In this document: positions 41,746-52,138 of the stretch, in pieces
Layout of the letters: the number at the start of each line of letters is the position of its first letter
Numbering within the stretch: the first letter of the stretch is position 1
Assembly: GCA_963989385.1 (NCBI GenBank)
Contig: OZ022503.1
Location: 86,835,138-86,899,137, forward strand
Source: Ctena decussata
Taxonomy: Eukaryota; Mollusca; Bivalvia; Lucinida; Lucinidae
DNA length: 64,000 bases
Direction of reading: 5' to 3'
Program-made: the position numbers and the translations under genes
Notes under the pieces: generated by a model
The model's database searches: none
What the model saw: only the letters and a program-made list of their open reading frames with translations
What the model was told of the DNA's origin: nothing

Positions 41746-42661
41746 TGACGTCAGGGTTCAGGTCTATTTTCAGAATTTACTGGATGACATTAGATATTAT
41801 ATGCCTGGTATAGCTTTACGTTATAGGTCTGAACCAGGACTCGGATAAGGAACATGAGGTTTTCGGGGAAATGTCAGATGTAATTTCGGTGTGTCGGTGA
41901 TTATGTTGCTGTCTTTGAGGCAGAGAGACATAAAAGAGGAGCATAGGACAGACGAGAAAAATTATTTAAATCCAAGCAAATCATCAGTCACTTACTACTT
42001 TAAATGCAGCTGCGGACCATTGCCCTTCGATAGGACACTACAATATACCTAGTCCCTTCCCGCACCTGCTGCCGTTGATGGCAAACAACGAATACAAGAA
42101 TACCTGACGAAATATCCCGAATAAAAATGTCCATGCTTTTTCGCGGGATGTGGCTGACACCTCGCTCAGAAAATGATTGAATCGAATGTAAAAGTAAGTT
42201 TTCCGAAGGACTGGATGCCGACAATAAACAAAACAAGCCTCGGCCTAACGTTTTGATTGCCTTTCCTTATGTTTGAACATTAAGAGCAAAACACACTAAT
42301 GACCTATTAATGTCTCCTGGATATCATTGGAATCTTTCCCGTGATTTATCCTGAGTGTTTGTCCTCATTTAAGAACTAGTTCTTAGAGCTGATTGCCAAA
42401 GAAATGACCAGTATAGACATTTAGTTGACACTTGATTAAGGTTTTCAGTAACTATAAAGACAATGCTGCTTCATTAGTTTGATAGATTACTAACGATCCG
42501 GTGCAATGTTGAGGTTACAACTGATCGTTGTCTTCTTTCAATAACAAGACCTTTTCTATGAAAAATAAAATAAATCAAGGCTATGAATTGCTACCGGTTA
42601 CACATTGTGTTCAAAGCGCAATGTCACTGATGTATGTAACTGAAGAAAGCAACATATGAAA
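41746..42661. other. Stretch without recognised features
   Basis: The minus-strand ORF at 42000-42236 has no recognised domain. Confidence 0.4.
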
Positions 42662-42901
42662 TGAGCCGCGACACGACAAAACCAACAATGTGGTTGTGCG
42701 GCCAGCGCAGACTCAGATCAGCTTGTGCATCCGCCCAGTCTGATCAGAGTCTTCGCTGTCCGCATGGATGTAGCTTAGACCCTTAGCTACCTTTTAAGCG
42801 CTTAGCGAAAGTCTGATCAGACTGAGTGAATGCCCAGGCTGATCTGAGTCGGCTTCGCTGGGCGCACAACAACATTGTTGGTTTTGTCGTGTCGCGGCTC
42901 A
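42662..42901. mobile_element. TGAGCCGCGAC palindromic MITE, well preserved
   Basis: Ends TGAGCCGCGACACGACAAAA and TTTTGTCGTGTCGCGGCTCA are perfect inverted repeats of at least 28 bases. Subfamily with AATGTGGTTGTGCG. A good reference copy. Confidence 0.96.
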
Positions 42902-43049
42902 CATACAAACGCTTACTCTGTACACTCAACAAATCGAAGGACTCTGATTTAACCATGTAAACTCTAGCGTAGACTGGTCAAGTTCAAATACTGCTATGTT
43001 TACGTAAACAGAAATACGTCCCTTTAAGTTAAAATATGTTAAAGTCCGT

Positions 43050-43450
43050 TCAGGACTTATTAAAATCAATAACAGTTCCTTCAAGAGCAGACATCACATT
43101 CAAAATAAGATGCATGGGCCATAGCTCGAAGTTTCGGCTATTCAAGCCCCATAGTGATCCTAACAAGTTCTGGCGACGAAATCCAGAGAAAGAATATACA
43201 GTTATTTTCCAAGTTTGATAAGCAGTCTCTTTAATGATCAATTAGTTTCAAAAGGTCAAAAATGAGTACAAAGCGGTTAGCTGGAAAAGGAGGCTGAACC
43301 AAGATAAAAAATATCTGATTTTTCAGAATATATATTCTCTAATCTCAAAGGACAAAATTAAAGTATTATCTCCACTATAGGTGATGTACGTTTAGGCGTT
43401 TTACGGAAGCCATACTGCACAACACCAGCGGCAGTGAAGTCAAATTAAAG
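43050..43450 (+). repeat. Dispersed repeat family F, copy 3
   Basis: AACAGTTCCTTCAAGAGCAG, GAAGTTTCGGCTATTCAAGC, TTCTGGCGACGAAATCCAGA and CTCCACTATAGGTGATGTAC are in the same order as at 16805-17168. Confidence 0.7.
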
Positions 43451-43549
43451 TCTGTAAGACTTCTTTCAAGAGCTTCCTTTATGTCTGAGTATAGGTAATC
43501 TATGTAAATTTTACATAGTTTCAGGAAGGACCTAGAAAGCCGAAAAGAC

Positions 43550-44105
43550 ATGGAATGTTAAAGTCTCCATAGTCCTATCAAAGGTAAAAACCGTCAAATT
43601 ACAAGTCATTATGAAACCTGTACAGCCTTCAGAATTGATGAACATATGTCGTTTGATGTGCTTTTTTGTAGCATATACCTGGCAAAAAAGAAGGAACAAA
43701 GTATTTTGAAAAAATGATAAGTCTCTCCATAAAAACACGGGTGTCGTCTCTGGTTCCCCGTTAAGTAATGCAATAATGCAACAGCGGCACAATCAATGGG
43801 ATCCTTGTCTAATTCTTTTTGTACATTGTATTTTTACCACCTGTTAAACGCATGTACCTTATATTTTTACCGCCTGTACGTTGTATTTTTATCATGAAAT
43901 GAAACTTGTGTTATCGAAAGTAGGTCATTTTGGTTGGCAACTAAAATGACCTAGTTATTTTTTCAAATCTATTTTATGGTAAACTCAAGGACGTTTTGAT
44001 TTTTCAAAGCCGGCCAATCACGATAATAATCAATGGCGAAACTGTAGTGAGAAGTTTGCAGCGATACCTCACGATAAAATATTTCATGCTGATAGAGCAA
44101 TGGAG
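43550..44105 (+). repeat. Dispersed repeat family D, copy 2
   Basis: Collinear with 29785-30255, ending GTTTGCAGCGATACCTCACG. The antisense ORF 43532-43792 is a shadow of it. Confidence 0.65.
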
Positions 44106-44429
44106 CCTTTAATTAACAGTACTGGGCAAGTCTATCTTTAGCACTTTATATACATCTAATTCTCTACATATTATACTGCAATTATGTTTCCGGAGGAAAC
44201 GTCCCAATTCAAGTTATAATCCTATCTGCTGGCATACATAAATATAAAGTAAGATACCAAGGAAAGGTCACAATCACAACGCACGATCCGCCCAAGACAA
44301 CGAACGAAGAGGGTAGAAAGGCAAATTACAAAACGGAACAGCATATGTTCGATGTCAGACACACAAAACATGGAATTGAATGACTTCAGATAATTCTTTG
44401 TTTGAGAAAATCTGAAGTTTCTGTCGAAA

Positions 44430-44668
44430 AAAGTTGTTAGTTGTTTTGGCTTTAATGGCCCTTTGAGACAGTATTTCAGTCTGTATCGGACCGTCTCCCA
44501 AAGAGATGGAGAAAGAAGAGAGAAACGATAGACCAGAGAAAAAATGTCCAAACATCCCCCACTCGCATCTACTGCAAGCACAGTAAGCCCTTGCCCTACT
44601 ATCATCCAAATCAGTAGGACGCCCCGGCACTGGCAGTTATACCCAGGGCAATCTCACCTTCCAACCAC
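44430..44668 (-). mobile_element. SINE-like repeat family C
   Basis: GTTTTGGCTTTAATGGCCCT, GAGACAGTATTTCAGTCTGT, GCAAGCACAGTAAGCCCTTG and GTAGGACGCCCCGGCACTGG, as at 14567-14822. ORFs at 44222-44630 are shadows. Confidence 0.78.
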
Positions 44669-44708
44669 CCCATCTGTTGGAAGAATTCCAGCTTGTAATA
44701 AATAAGAA

Positions 44709-45167
44709 CAAGAGGACCATTGGTCCTGTAGCTCACCTGAGTCCATGCAGCCTCAGTACTCTAGGGTTAGTTACTCTAAGGCAAATTGAACACATAGGTG
44801 GTATCATACATGTGACCCTCAGGGTGGAAAATGAAAAAGACAAGAATCATCCAACCTGGCCCAAATTTGAACTGGTCCGATATTTTATGGCTGTCCTACA
44901 TACCTGCAAGTTTGAAGACGATGCAGTCAAAACTAAAGGTGTTATGGCCCGGACAACATTTTCCCCATTATAAGTCTATGGGACCTTTTTGTTGCCATGG
45001 TAGCCACAGTTTTAAATCAATCCCCCACCCCAACAATGCTACATAGAAAAAATGATCAAGATTGGCAAGCTACTTTAGCAAATATTAATGCTTAAAAGTG
45101 TGGATGTACGAAGGACCAAGCTTTTACTATCAGCTCACCTTGTGAGCCTTCGGCTCAGGTGAGCTAA
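44709..45167 (+). mobile_element. Helitron/HINE-like element, AGCTCACCTGA type, one-unit copy
   Basis: The 5' end is ACAAG-AGGACC-ATT-GGTCCT (hairpin), then GTAGCTCACCTGA. The 3' end is CAGCTCACCTTG-TGAGCC-TTC-GGCTCA (hairpin), then GGTGAGCTAA. It carries one copy of the 178-base unit (ATCCAACCTGGCCCAAATTT to CCATTATAAGTCTATGGG). It has the same layout as 37003-38138 but different hairpin sequences. Confidence 0.75.
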
Positions 45168-45171
45168 AAAC

Positions 45172-45870
45172 AGCAACTGTGACCTTGACCTTAGAATATT
45201 AAAACGCAAACTTGTACTAGATATTGTCATACTAAACATTTGTGTGAAGTTAAATCAAAATCGGTCCATAAATGAAGGCTCGAGACAAAGTTTTTCTAGA
45301 AACAGCCACTGTGTCCTTGACCTTGACCCAAGAGTGCTGAAACGCAAACTTGTCCAAGATATTGCCATACTTATCACTTGTGTGAAGTTAAATCGAAATT
45401 GGTCCATAAATGAAAGCGCTACAGCGATGACAAAGTTTTTCTATAAATAGCCACTGTGACCTTGACTTTGACCTTAGGACGCTGAAATGCGAGCTTGTTC
45501 AAGATATTGTCATACTAAACATCTGTGTGATTTTTTTGATCAAAATAGGTCCGTAAATGAAGACTCTAGAGCGATGACAAAGTTTTTCTAAAAATAGCCA
45601 CTGTGACCTTGACCTTAACCCAAGAACGCTGAAATGCCAACTTGTCCAAGATAGTGTCATACTAATCACTTGTGTGATATCCAATTGAATTCAGTCTACA
45701 AACTGAAGGCGCTACAGCGATGACGAAGTTTTTCTAAAAATAGCCACTGTGTCCTTCACCTTGACCCACAAACGCTGAAATGTGTTCATGTCCAAGATAT
45801 TGTCATACTCATCACTTGTGTGAAGTACAATTTAAATCATTCCATAAATGAAGGCACTAGAATGATGACT
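45172..45870 (+). repeat. About 146-bp tandem repeat
   Basis: Units begin (T)AGCCACTGTGACCTTGACC at about 45172, 45303, 45448, 45596 and 45742 and contain AACTTGTCCAAGATATTGTC, TGTGTGAAGTTAAATC and GATGACAAAGTTTTTCTA. ORFs here are readings of the array. Confidence 0.9.
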
Positions 45871-45893
45871 GGACAACATTTTCGCCATTATAA

Positions 45894-46895
45894 AAGTAAA
45901 AAGTATGCAAAGACCAGGAACTGAAACAATCAAAATCCAAATCCAGCCCTCAAACCATAGTTGGAAACAACTAAGATTACAAATAATCAAGATACAGAGA
46001 ACATATGGCCAACCGAGTGAGCAGCTTGTTCCCAAAAGGTGGCCACTCAGCAACCCAAACCGAACCAAAAATAATAAGAACATACATAAGGTAAAACATC
46101 ACAGAAACTCTGACACCAAAAACAGGCAACAGAGAATCACAACAGAACTACCGCCTTGGAACGGTCAGTAATGAATTACTGGGGGGCTTAAATCGATTTT
46201 ACAGGCCCAACCTCACCCTCAGTTTCTGAAGTGGTACAAAACATTTAGTTGGTTTTTCGGTTCGCATGATAACCCTCTAACTCGTCCATGAATCATCACG
46301 GTAAACACTTAAATCAAATTTCAACACCATGAAGAAGCAAAGACGAGGACTCAACAGATACAACGGGCCGTCTGACAGGTGGAGATCCCTGTCCTGCCAA
46401 ACAACCCCACTGGAAATCTGAAGCAAAAGAAGGTCACCAGTTGAGCCCCGGTGGACCAAGCAACAGACAAAAAGGCTCCGGTCCCAACCAACTAAAATAT
46501 ATAGCTTTAGGTCGGGGCCATCATAGAGTCTGACGACCGATCCCCCGGTGTGCAATTAAAGAGTGCAGCAAAGTTATCAACCGTGATTGGGTTAATCACT
46601 AAGCATGCAGACTGTCGCATAACATTTAAATTATAGCCAATACGTTTGTGACGTATTATTATTTTTCGGAATTGATCAGAAAAATCAGTCCTACCCTTAA
46701 TCTTTTTGAATTTGTATACTAAGTCACCGTAAAATTCTGGTTCCGATAGGCCTTGGTGTAAAAGAAATTTTAATCCGACATCAAATTTTGAAGCCAATTC
46801 ATGGTGTCTGCGATAGAATTTAGAACAAGCCTTTCTAAGCTTATGATACCGATAGCCCTGTTGAAGAAGTTTAGCAGTTAAACATTTATTACGAG
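45894..46895 (-). mobile_element. R1a retroelement, 5'-truncated, inserted in a tandem array
   Basis: The 3' end (minus strand) is GTTTCAGTTCCTGGTCTTTG, then CATACTTTTTACTT. Hairpins lie at 46150-46181, followed upstream by the C-terminal part of a reverse-transcriptase ORF. An 8-bp duplication CATTATAA flanks it (45886-45893 and 46896-46903), cutting the phrase CCATTATAAGTCTATGGG that repeats in the surrounding array. Confidence 0.9.
46507..46895 (-). pseudogene. Reverse-transcriptase ORF, C-terminal fragment
   Basis: The minus-strand ORF contains QGLSEPEFYGDLVYKF and YNLNVMRQSACLVINPIT, a C-terminal block I know from retroelement polyproteins annotated as RNA-directed DNA polymerase in many invertebrates. 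The same block recurs, more decayed, at 50560-50900. The catalytic core is missing through 5' truncation at 46895, so it cannot be functional. Class assignment (Penelope-like or another non-LTR group) is open; I see no GIY-YIG domain. Confidence 0.75.
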
Positions 46896-47620
46896 CATTA
46901 TAAGTCTATGGGAAAATATTTTATCGCTCAAGGGCAAGGAACTCTGAAAAGAATGATCCAACCTTGCCAAATTTTGAACTGGTCCGAGATGTTTTAACTG
47001 TCCTGGATACCTGCGTGTTTGAAGAAGTTGCGACTAAAAACGAAGAAGCTAGGGCCCGGACAACATTTTCCCCATTATAAGTCTATGGGAAAATATTTAT
47101 CGCTCAAGGGCAAGTAACTCTGAAAAGAATGATCCAACCTAACCCAAATTCGGACTGGTCCGAGATATTTTAAATTTCCTGTTTACCTGCAAGTTACAAG
47201 AAGTTGCGATCAAAAATGAAGAAGCTAGGGCCCGGACAACATTTTCTCCATTATAAGTCTATGGGAAAATATTTTATCACTCAACGGCAAGAAACTCAAA
47301 AAAGAATGATCCAACCTGGCCCAAATTCGAACTGGTCCGAGATGTTTTGGTTGTCCTGGATATCTGCAAGTTACAAGAAGTTGCGACCAAAAATGAAGAA
47401 GCTAGGGCCCGGACAACATTTTCTCCATTATAAGTCTATGGGAAAATATTTTATCGCTCAAGGGCAAGTAACTGAAAAGAATGATCCAACCTGACCCAAA
47501 TTCGAACTGGTCCGAGATGTTTTGACTGTCCTGGATATCTGCAAGTTTGAAGAAGTTGCGATCAAAAATAAAGAAGTTAGAGCCCGGACAACATTTCCCC
47601 ATTATAAGTCTATGGGACCT
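46896..47620 (+). repeat. About 178-bp tandem repeat (HINE core)
   Basis: Four units marked by CATTATAAGTCTATGGGAAA at about 46896, 47075, 47250 and 47428, each with AATGATCCAACCTG(A/G)CCCAA and CTAGGGCCCGGACAACATTT. The same unit occurs once in 44709-45167. The ORFs at 47204-47755 are readings of it. Confidence 0.9.
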
Positions 47621-47848
47621 TTTTGTTGCCATGGTAACCACAATTTTAAACCAAGCTGTCCCAAAACTATATGCATGCAATCCCCCACCCCAACCATGCT
47701 ACACATAAAATTTGATCAAGATTGGCTAGCTACTTTAGCAGATATTAATGCTTAAAAGTGTGGACGGACGACGGACGCAGGACGACGGACGACGGTCCAA
47801 GCCTATACTATAAGCTCACCTTGTGAGCCTTCGGCTCAGGTGAGCTAA
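47621..47848 (+). mobile_element. 3' end of the second AGCTCACCTGA-type HINE-like element
   Basis: GGACCTTTTTGTTGCCATGG, GGACGGACGACGGACGCAGG microsatellite, then AAGCTCACCTTG, hairpin TGAGCC-TTC-GGCTCA and GGTGAGCTAA at 47841-47848. The 5' end of this copy is not identified; the upstream array is split by the R1a retroelement. Confidence 0.8.
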
Positions 47849-48556
47849 AAATGGCGGAGCATGGCAAGCACTGCAATGGTATCAGATTGATTTCATCGAG
47901 ACGTCGTTCTGCAGAGGTACTAAGCAAAATAGTTGGTAATTCCATAGTTGCTCTGTCAACAGATCTATGGCGTCACCTCACTCATAATTTGAGAGGGGCA
48001 TGGCATACATTGTATGCTATGCTCCTATCGAATTACAATTGAGATGCTACCTGAAATTCATATAATGGATGTGATTTTCTTGTAACGGTTTGTCGATGAG
48101 GTCGATGTTTAATATTCTAGAGCCGTTTACTACAGCATTCCAGTAAACTTATGACTTTTATCAGAAAGTCAGCTGTCATTCTTGGTCTCGTCATTAACAC
48201 AATCACAAAAGACAATAATGATAGAGTACGTTTACAGAATGTCACTCAGATGTATGCTTCAAGACGGACTGGATATGAAGCCGCTGAATGCATTAACGAT
48301 TTTTTTTCCTGTCCAAGTATCTTATATTAATTTAAATATCTGGAATATCTGGTCGGAATGCTCAATCAGGTTTGTATTTGTGGATTTGATACTCAAATTC
48401 GTACAAGTATATGTCATCTCAATTAAAACTAAGCGCAAGTTTTAATCGAAACATCTATGCCCAGGCATTTACGTAACATGTACGACCACACCTTTAAACC
48501 TTTTAACGCAATATCGTAAAACAGATTGTCATAAACACCAAGTATAACCCTATAAT
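47849..48556. other. Stretch without recognised features
   Basis: Short ORFs at 47851-48042 and 48182-48445 have no recognised domain. Confidence 0.4.
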
Positions 48557-48792
48557 TGAGCCGTTACACGAGAAAACCAACAAAGGGGTTTTGCTCCCAG
48601 CGAAGACTCAGATCAGCCTGGGCATCCGCCCAGTCTGATCAGAGTCTTCTCTGTCCGCATGGATGTAACTTAAACCCTTAGCTACCCTTTAAGCGCTCAG
48701 CAAAGAGTCTGATCGGACTGGGTGGATGCCCACGCTGATCTGAGTGCGTTGGGCGCACAACCACTTTGTTGGTTTTCTCGTGTCGCGGTTCA
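48557..48792. mobile_element. TGAGCCGCGAC palindromic MITE
   Basis: Ends TGAGCCGTTACACGAGAAAA and TTTTCTCGTGTCGCGGTTCA. The centre has CAGCCTGGGCATCCGCCCAG and TGATCGGACTGGGTGGATGC. Confidence 0.93.
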
Positions 48793-48919
48793 GTTATGTT
48801 TTTTCGCCGAAGATAAAAAAGGACTGATTAGAAACCGACACGATCGTTTAGCACGCCCATTTCTGAACATCCAATGGGAAACGAATAGTAAAGTCGGGCC
48901 CACAACATTGACAAAAATA

Positions 48920-49095
48920 GAAGCAAACTAATGCAATGGTCAGAAATTATTGCGGGGGGTGTGTGTGTGTGGGGGGGGGGGGGGGGGGCGTTGGGGAGGG
49001 ACGGGGTCTATAATCGATTTACATGACCATAGCCCTCGCCCTTGTTGACTATGATACAAGCTATTTGGATCGCACGAACGACTTCTAACCCATCA
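48920..49095 (-). mobile_element. Decayed R1 retroelement fragment around a G-run
   Basis: GGTCAGAAATTATTGCGGGG, a GT/G-run (48955-48988) and CTATAATCGATTTACATGAC followed by CCTCGCCCTTG stand in the order of the R1 block (hairpin, G-run, ATCGATTT, CTCACCCTC). The first hairpin is lost. Confidence 0.5.
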
Positions 49096-49559
49096 ATGGC
49101 TCCAAATAGAAACATATAAATCAGGATTAAACACTGAGAAGGCACATACTGAGTACTCATGTTAGGTATTGCTCGTCTATTTTGAAACATAGTTCATCCG
49201 AAAAAAAGATGACAAAAATTATTTGCCTGTACAAAACAGACATGTACAGGGTGCATTCCATTATCATATCTTCAGATTGAAACATTCGAGAAAGATACGT
49301 TTGCCTAAAATTTATGCTGATGCTGAAGGTTAATATGAGGAAGTCAAGTTTTAGGCTAACTGGGTACCATAAATATGTCTTTTGTATAGGTACATGTATA
49401 CGCATATTTTATTTACAAACATGTTATGCCCTCTGGAAATATAGATCACGTCTAATATAAATGTATGTACTATCCCAAGGAACGTGCTTTAGATATTAGA
49501 ATAATCTGGGCGATAAACGGAAATGCTTGCCAATGATAAATGAGAGAATCATGCCTATA
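49096..49559. other. Stretch without recognised features
   Basis: AT-rich; antisense ORF 49157-49405 is anonymous. Confidence 0.4.
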
Positions 49560-49797
49560 TGAGCCGCGACATGAGAAAAACAACAAAGTGGTTGTGCGCA
49601 CAGCCCAGACTCTGATCAGCCTGTGCATCTACCCAGTCTAATCTGACTCTTTGCTAAGCACTTAAAGAGTAGCTAAGGGTCTAAGCTATTTCCATGCGGG
49701 CAGCGAAGACTCTGATCAGACTGGGCGGATGCCCAGGCTGATCTGAGTCTGCGCTGGGCGCATAACCACTTTGTTGGTTTTGTCGTGTCGCGGCTTA
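49560..49797. mobile_element. TGAGCCGCGAC palindromic MITE
   Basis: Ends TGAGCCGCGACATGAGAAAA and TTTTGTCGTGTCGCGGCTTA. Subfamily with AAGTGGTTGTGCGC. It lies about 95 bases from the 3' end of the R1b retroelement. Confidence 0.95.
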
Positions 49798-50559
49798 TAC
49801 ATGTATGTACACACACAACAGAGCAGAAGTAGCCTCGGAATTATTATAACCAAAGATACATGATTACATCTTCATGTCTTCTGCAAATTAAAAAGATGGG
49901 CAATGATCAAGAATCTATACAATCAAATCCCACATTCCGCTCTTAAAACCAATAGAGAAAGAAGCACATACACACAGAAAGTGACACAAGTTTACGAAAG
50001 ACACGCACAGTAAACCGAATGAGCAGCTCTTTCCCAAACAGATGGACTTTAGCTACCCAAATAACAGCATCAACATCTATTTTTACTTATTTTTTATTTA
50101 AGTTACAAAACGAAACAAAACAGAAGGCACACTGGGCAGCAATACGGGTGACCAAACCGCCATTGACAAGCGGACACAGCACAATATAACATCAAGGAAC
50201 CGCAACAGAAGTACCGCCTTGGAAAGGTCAGCAAAAGATTACTGGGGTTTAAACATGTTTTACTGGGCCCAAACCTCGCCCTCTGCTTCTGCAGTGGTTT
50301 TAAACATCAAGTTAGCTGTTTGGTCCGCATGAAGGTTTCCTAAACCACCGGAAACAAACAAATCACGGATAAGGCCTATGATGAGTCAGAGATGAGGATT
50401 CAACGGAAAGAACGTATTGCGACACCAGGAGACCCCTGGGAAGTCAGACAACACCACTGAAAAACCGGATCAAAAGAAAACTATCAGTTGAACCCCGAAT
50501 AACCAAGCAACAGACAAGGCAAACTCCGGCCCGAACCAACTAAATTATGTAGCTTTATG

Positions 50560-51304
50560 TCGGGCCCATCATTGACCTGATGCCTGACCAACCGGCGTGC
50601 AATTAAAGAGGAAAGCAGAGTGTTTAACCATAATTGGGTTAACCACTAAACATGCAGACTGTACCATTACATTTATATCATAACCAGTAACGAACGATAA
50701 TTTTCCTGTACTGATCAGAAAAATCGGACTTACCTACAATTTTTTAACTTATAGACTAAGTCACCAAAACATTCTGGTTCCGATAGGCCCTGTTGCAAAA
50801 GATTTTTTTAATCCGATACTGAATTTAGAAACCAATTCATAGTGTCGGCGAAAGATTTTGAAAATGCTTTTCGATGTTTATGATATCTATAGCCCTGTTG
50901 GAGAAGCTTAGCAGTTCAAATTGTATTACGGGCATTGAAGTCAGTCACATGACTAGACACTCTAGCAAACCGAATAAGTTTAGAAATGTAAACCCCGTAA
51001 AAGGTAGAACGGGGAACATCACCATCCAAAAATGGAAAATTTACTATGTCAAAATCAAAGTCATCGCGTTTATCATAAATTTTGGATGAAACAAATCCAT
51101 TTGAAACAGATAAATGTAAATCCAAAAATGAGGTGCATTAGCTTTGTTTAACTGTAGCTCAGGTGGATAAATTTGATTCACCATGCCTTCAAAGTAAGGA
51201 CTGACAATATTTGAAAGGTCATCTAGATATCTAGATGTAGAATTAAAAGTTCACGATTTCAGATTGTTTATCATTAGAAAGAAAAATCATGAAATCTCTT
51301 TCGA

Positions 51305-51339
<35 letters not shown>

Positions 51340-51450
51340 GCTACAAGATGAGCACAATTAGTACCCATCGGAATACCAACAATTTGTCTGTATAATTTAT
51401 TATCATATACTTTCACTAGTATTGCCCTTGATACTAGACATTTGGCCCAA
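50560..51450 (-). pseudogene. Reverse-transcriptase pseudogene (palm and C-terminus)
   Basis: The minus-strand reading shows QIVGIPMGTNCAH (GIPMGTN at 51358-51378), the catalytic YLDD box (51218-51229), then LHLSVSNGFVSSKIYDKRDD and FPFLDGDVPRSTFYGVYISK with LIRFARVSSH, and a decayed copy of the C-terminal block found at 46507-46895. A run of about 29 T on the coding strand (51308-51336) stands between GIPMGTN and YLDD. At least one further frameshift follows YLDD, so the ORF is dead. The domain order is that of a retroelement polymerase; the exact class is unresolved. Confidence 0.8.
51308..51336. repeat. Poly-A/T tract inside the reverse-transcriptase pseudogene
   Basis: An uninterrupted run of about 29 A on the plus strand, just after the GIPMGTN box on the coding strand. 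It probably grew from a short T-rich coding stretch. Confidence 0.9.
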
Positions 51451-51464
51451 CCATTATAGCCCTG

Positions 51465-51639
51465 TCAGAAAGCGCTGTCCTACCCTGTTGTCCAAAAGTC
51501 AGGTGTAGGGCCGAGATCACCTCACGTGCAGGGCGGGACAGAAATATCCCAGCCCTTGTATCGGCCCTCAATTTTGGTGCTAACGTCAAGTCTTGCCGCT
51601 GACGTCATCAAAACAATTCAGCGAGCTAAAAGACGTCTG
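51465..51639 (+). promoter_or_regulatory. CpG-rich block, possible promoter
   Basis: Unusually CpG- and GC-rich for the window (AGGGCCGAGATCACCTCACG, TATCGGCCCTC, AACGTCAAGTCTTGCCGCTG, ACGTCATC). It contains a TGACGTCA-type CRE-like site and leads into GCCGCCATGTTTT, whose complement resembles a YY1 site (AANATGGCGGC). Part of it (CGGGACAGAAATATCCCAGC) resembles the foldback at 52008-52138, so it may be repeat-derived. Confidence 0.3.
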
Positions 51640-51729
51640 CCGCCATGTTTTATTGTCGCACGTCGACTGGCTGAAAGTGGACACGCAGAGGCTTCGTAGT
51701 TTGTTCTAAAACCAGAAAACCATTCTCGG
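51640..51729 (+). other. Possible non-coding first exon with strong donor
   Basis: The segment from GACGTCTGCCGCCATGTTTT to AACCATTCTCG ends at GTAAGTTTTATTTTG, a consensus donor. The ATG in it opens only a ten-codon frame. Its place after a CpG-rich block suggests a transcription start, but no transcript evidence exists here. Confidence 0.3.
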
Positions 51730-52007
51730 TAAGTTTTATTTTGTAATCTGAGCCATTTACGATTAAAATACCAAACAATTATGATGTGTTTTCTTCATTT
51801 GTGCTCAGTTGTACTTCCAGCTGAAAGAAAAATGGCGGCATGGCTCACCATCCATGATCTTCCGACTCGAACATCTTCATGTTTTTTTCAGCCAATAGAA
51901 AGCAAAAAAAAAAAAAAAACAGACAAATTTTAATGGAACAAAAATATTGCAGTATTTCTTACAAAAGTTCAATTTCTATAAGAAAGTATATGATAAAAAG
52001 ATCATCA

Positions 52008-52138
52008 CACGGTTGTTTTGATCCCATCCCTGATCACAGCTCTCGGACCGTATCAGCCCTCGCCCATCGGGCTCGGGCCGATACGGTCAACTCGGGCTGA
52101 GATCAGGGCTGGGATCAAAACAACCGTGTAATATTCTC
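52008..52138. mobile_element. Foldback MITE (CACGGTTGTTTTGATCCC ends)
   Basis: CACGGTTGTTTTGATCCCAT then CCCTGATCACAGC pairs with GCTGAGATCAGGGCTGGGAT, CAAAACAACCGTG. Inner CGGACCGTATCAGCCCTCGC also pairs with CTCGGGCCGATACGGTC. GC-rich small hairpin element. Confidence 0.9.

Larger units (their letters stand above)
49893..51450 (-). mobile_element. R1b retroelement, longest copy in the window
   Basis: The 3' end (minus strand) is GATTCTTGATCATTGCCCAT, then CTTTTT. Next inward come the CGAATGAGCAGCTCTTTCCC block, hairpins at 50213-50244, and a 3'UTR with AAGCTACATAATTTAGTTGG complement, then the decayed reverse-transcriptase ORF up to about 51450. It is 5'-truncated. It is the uninterrupted reference for the split copy at 36828-38400. 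Confidence 0.85.

Noticed and set aside
47204..47755. 96- and 92-codon ORFs
   Set aside because: Readings of the 178-bp tandem repeat.
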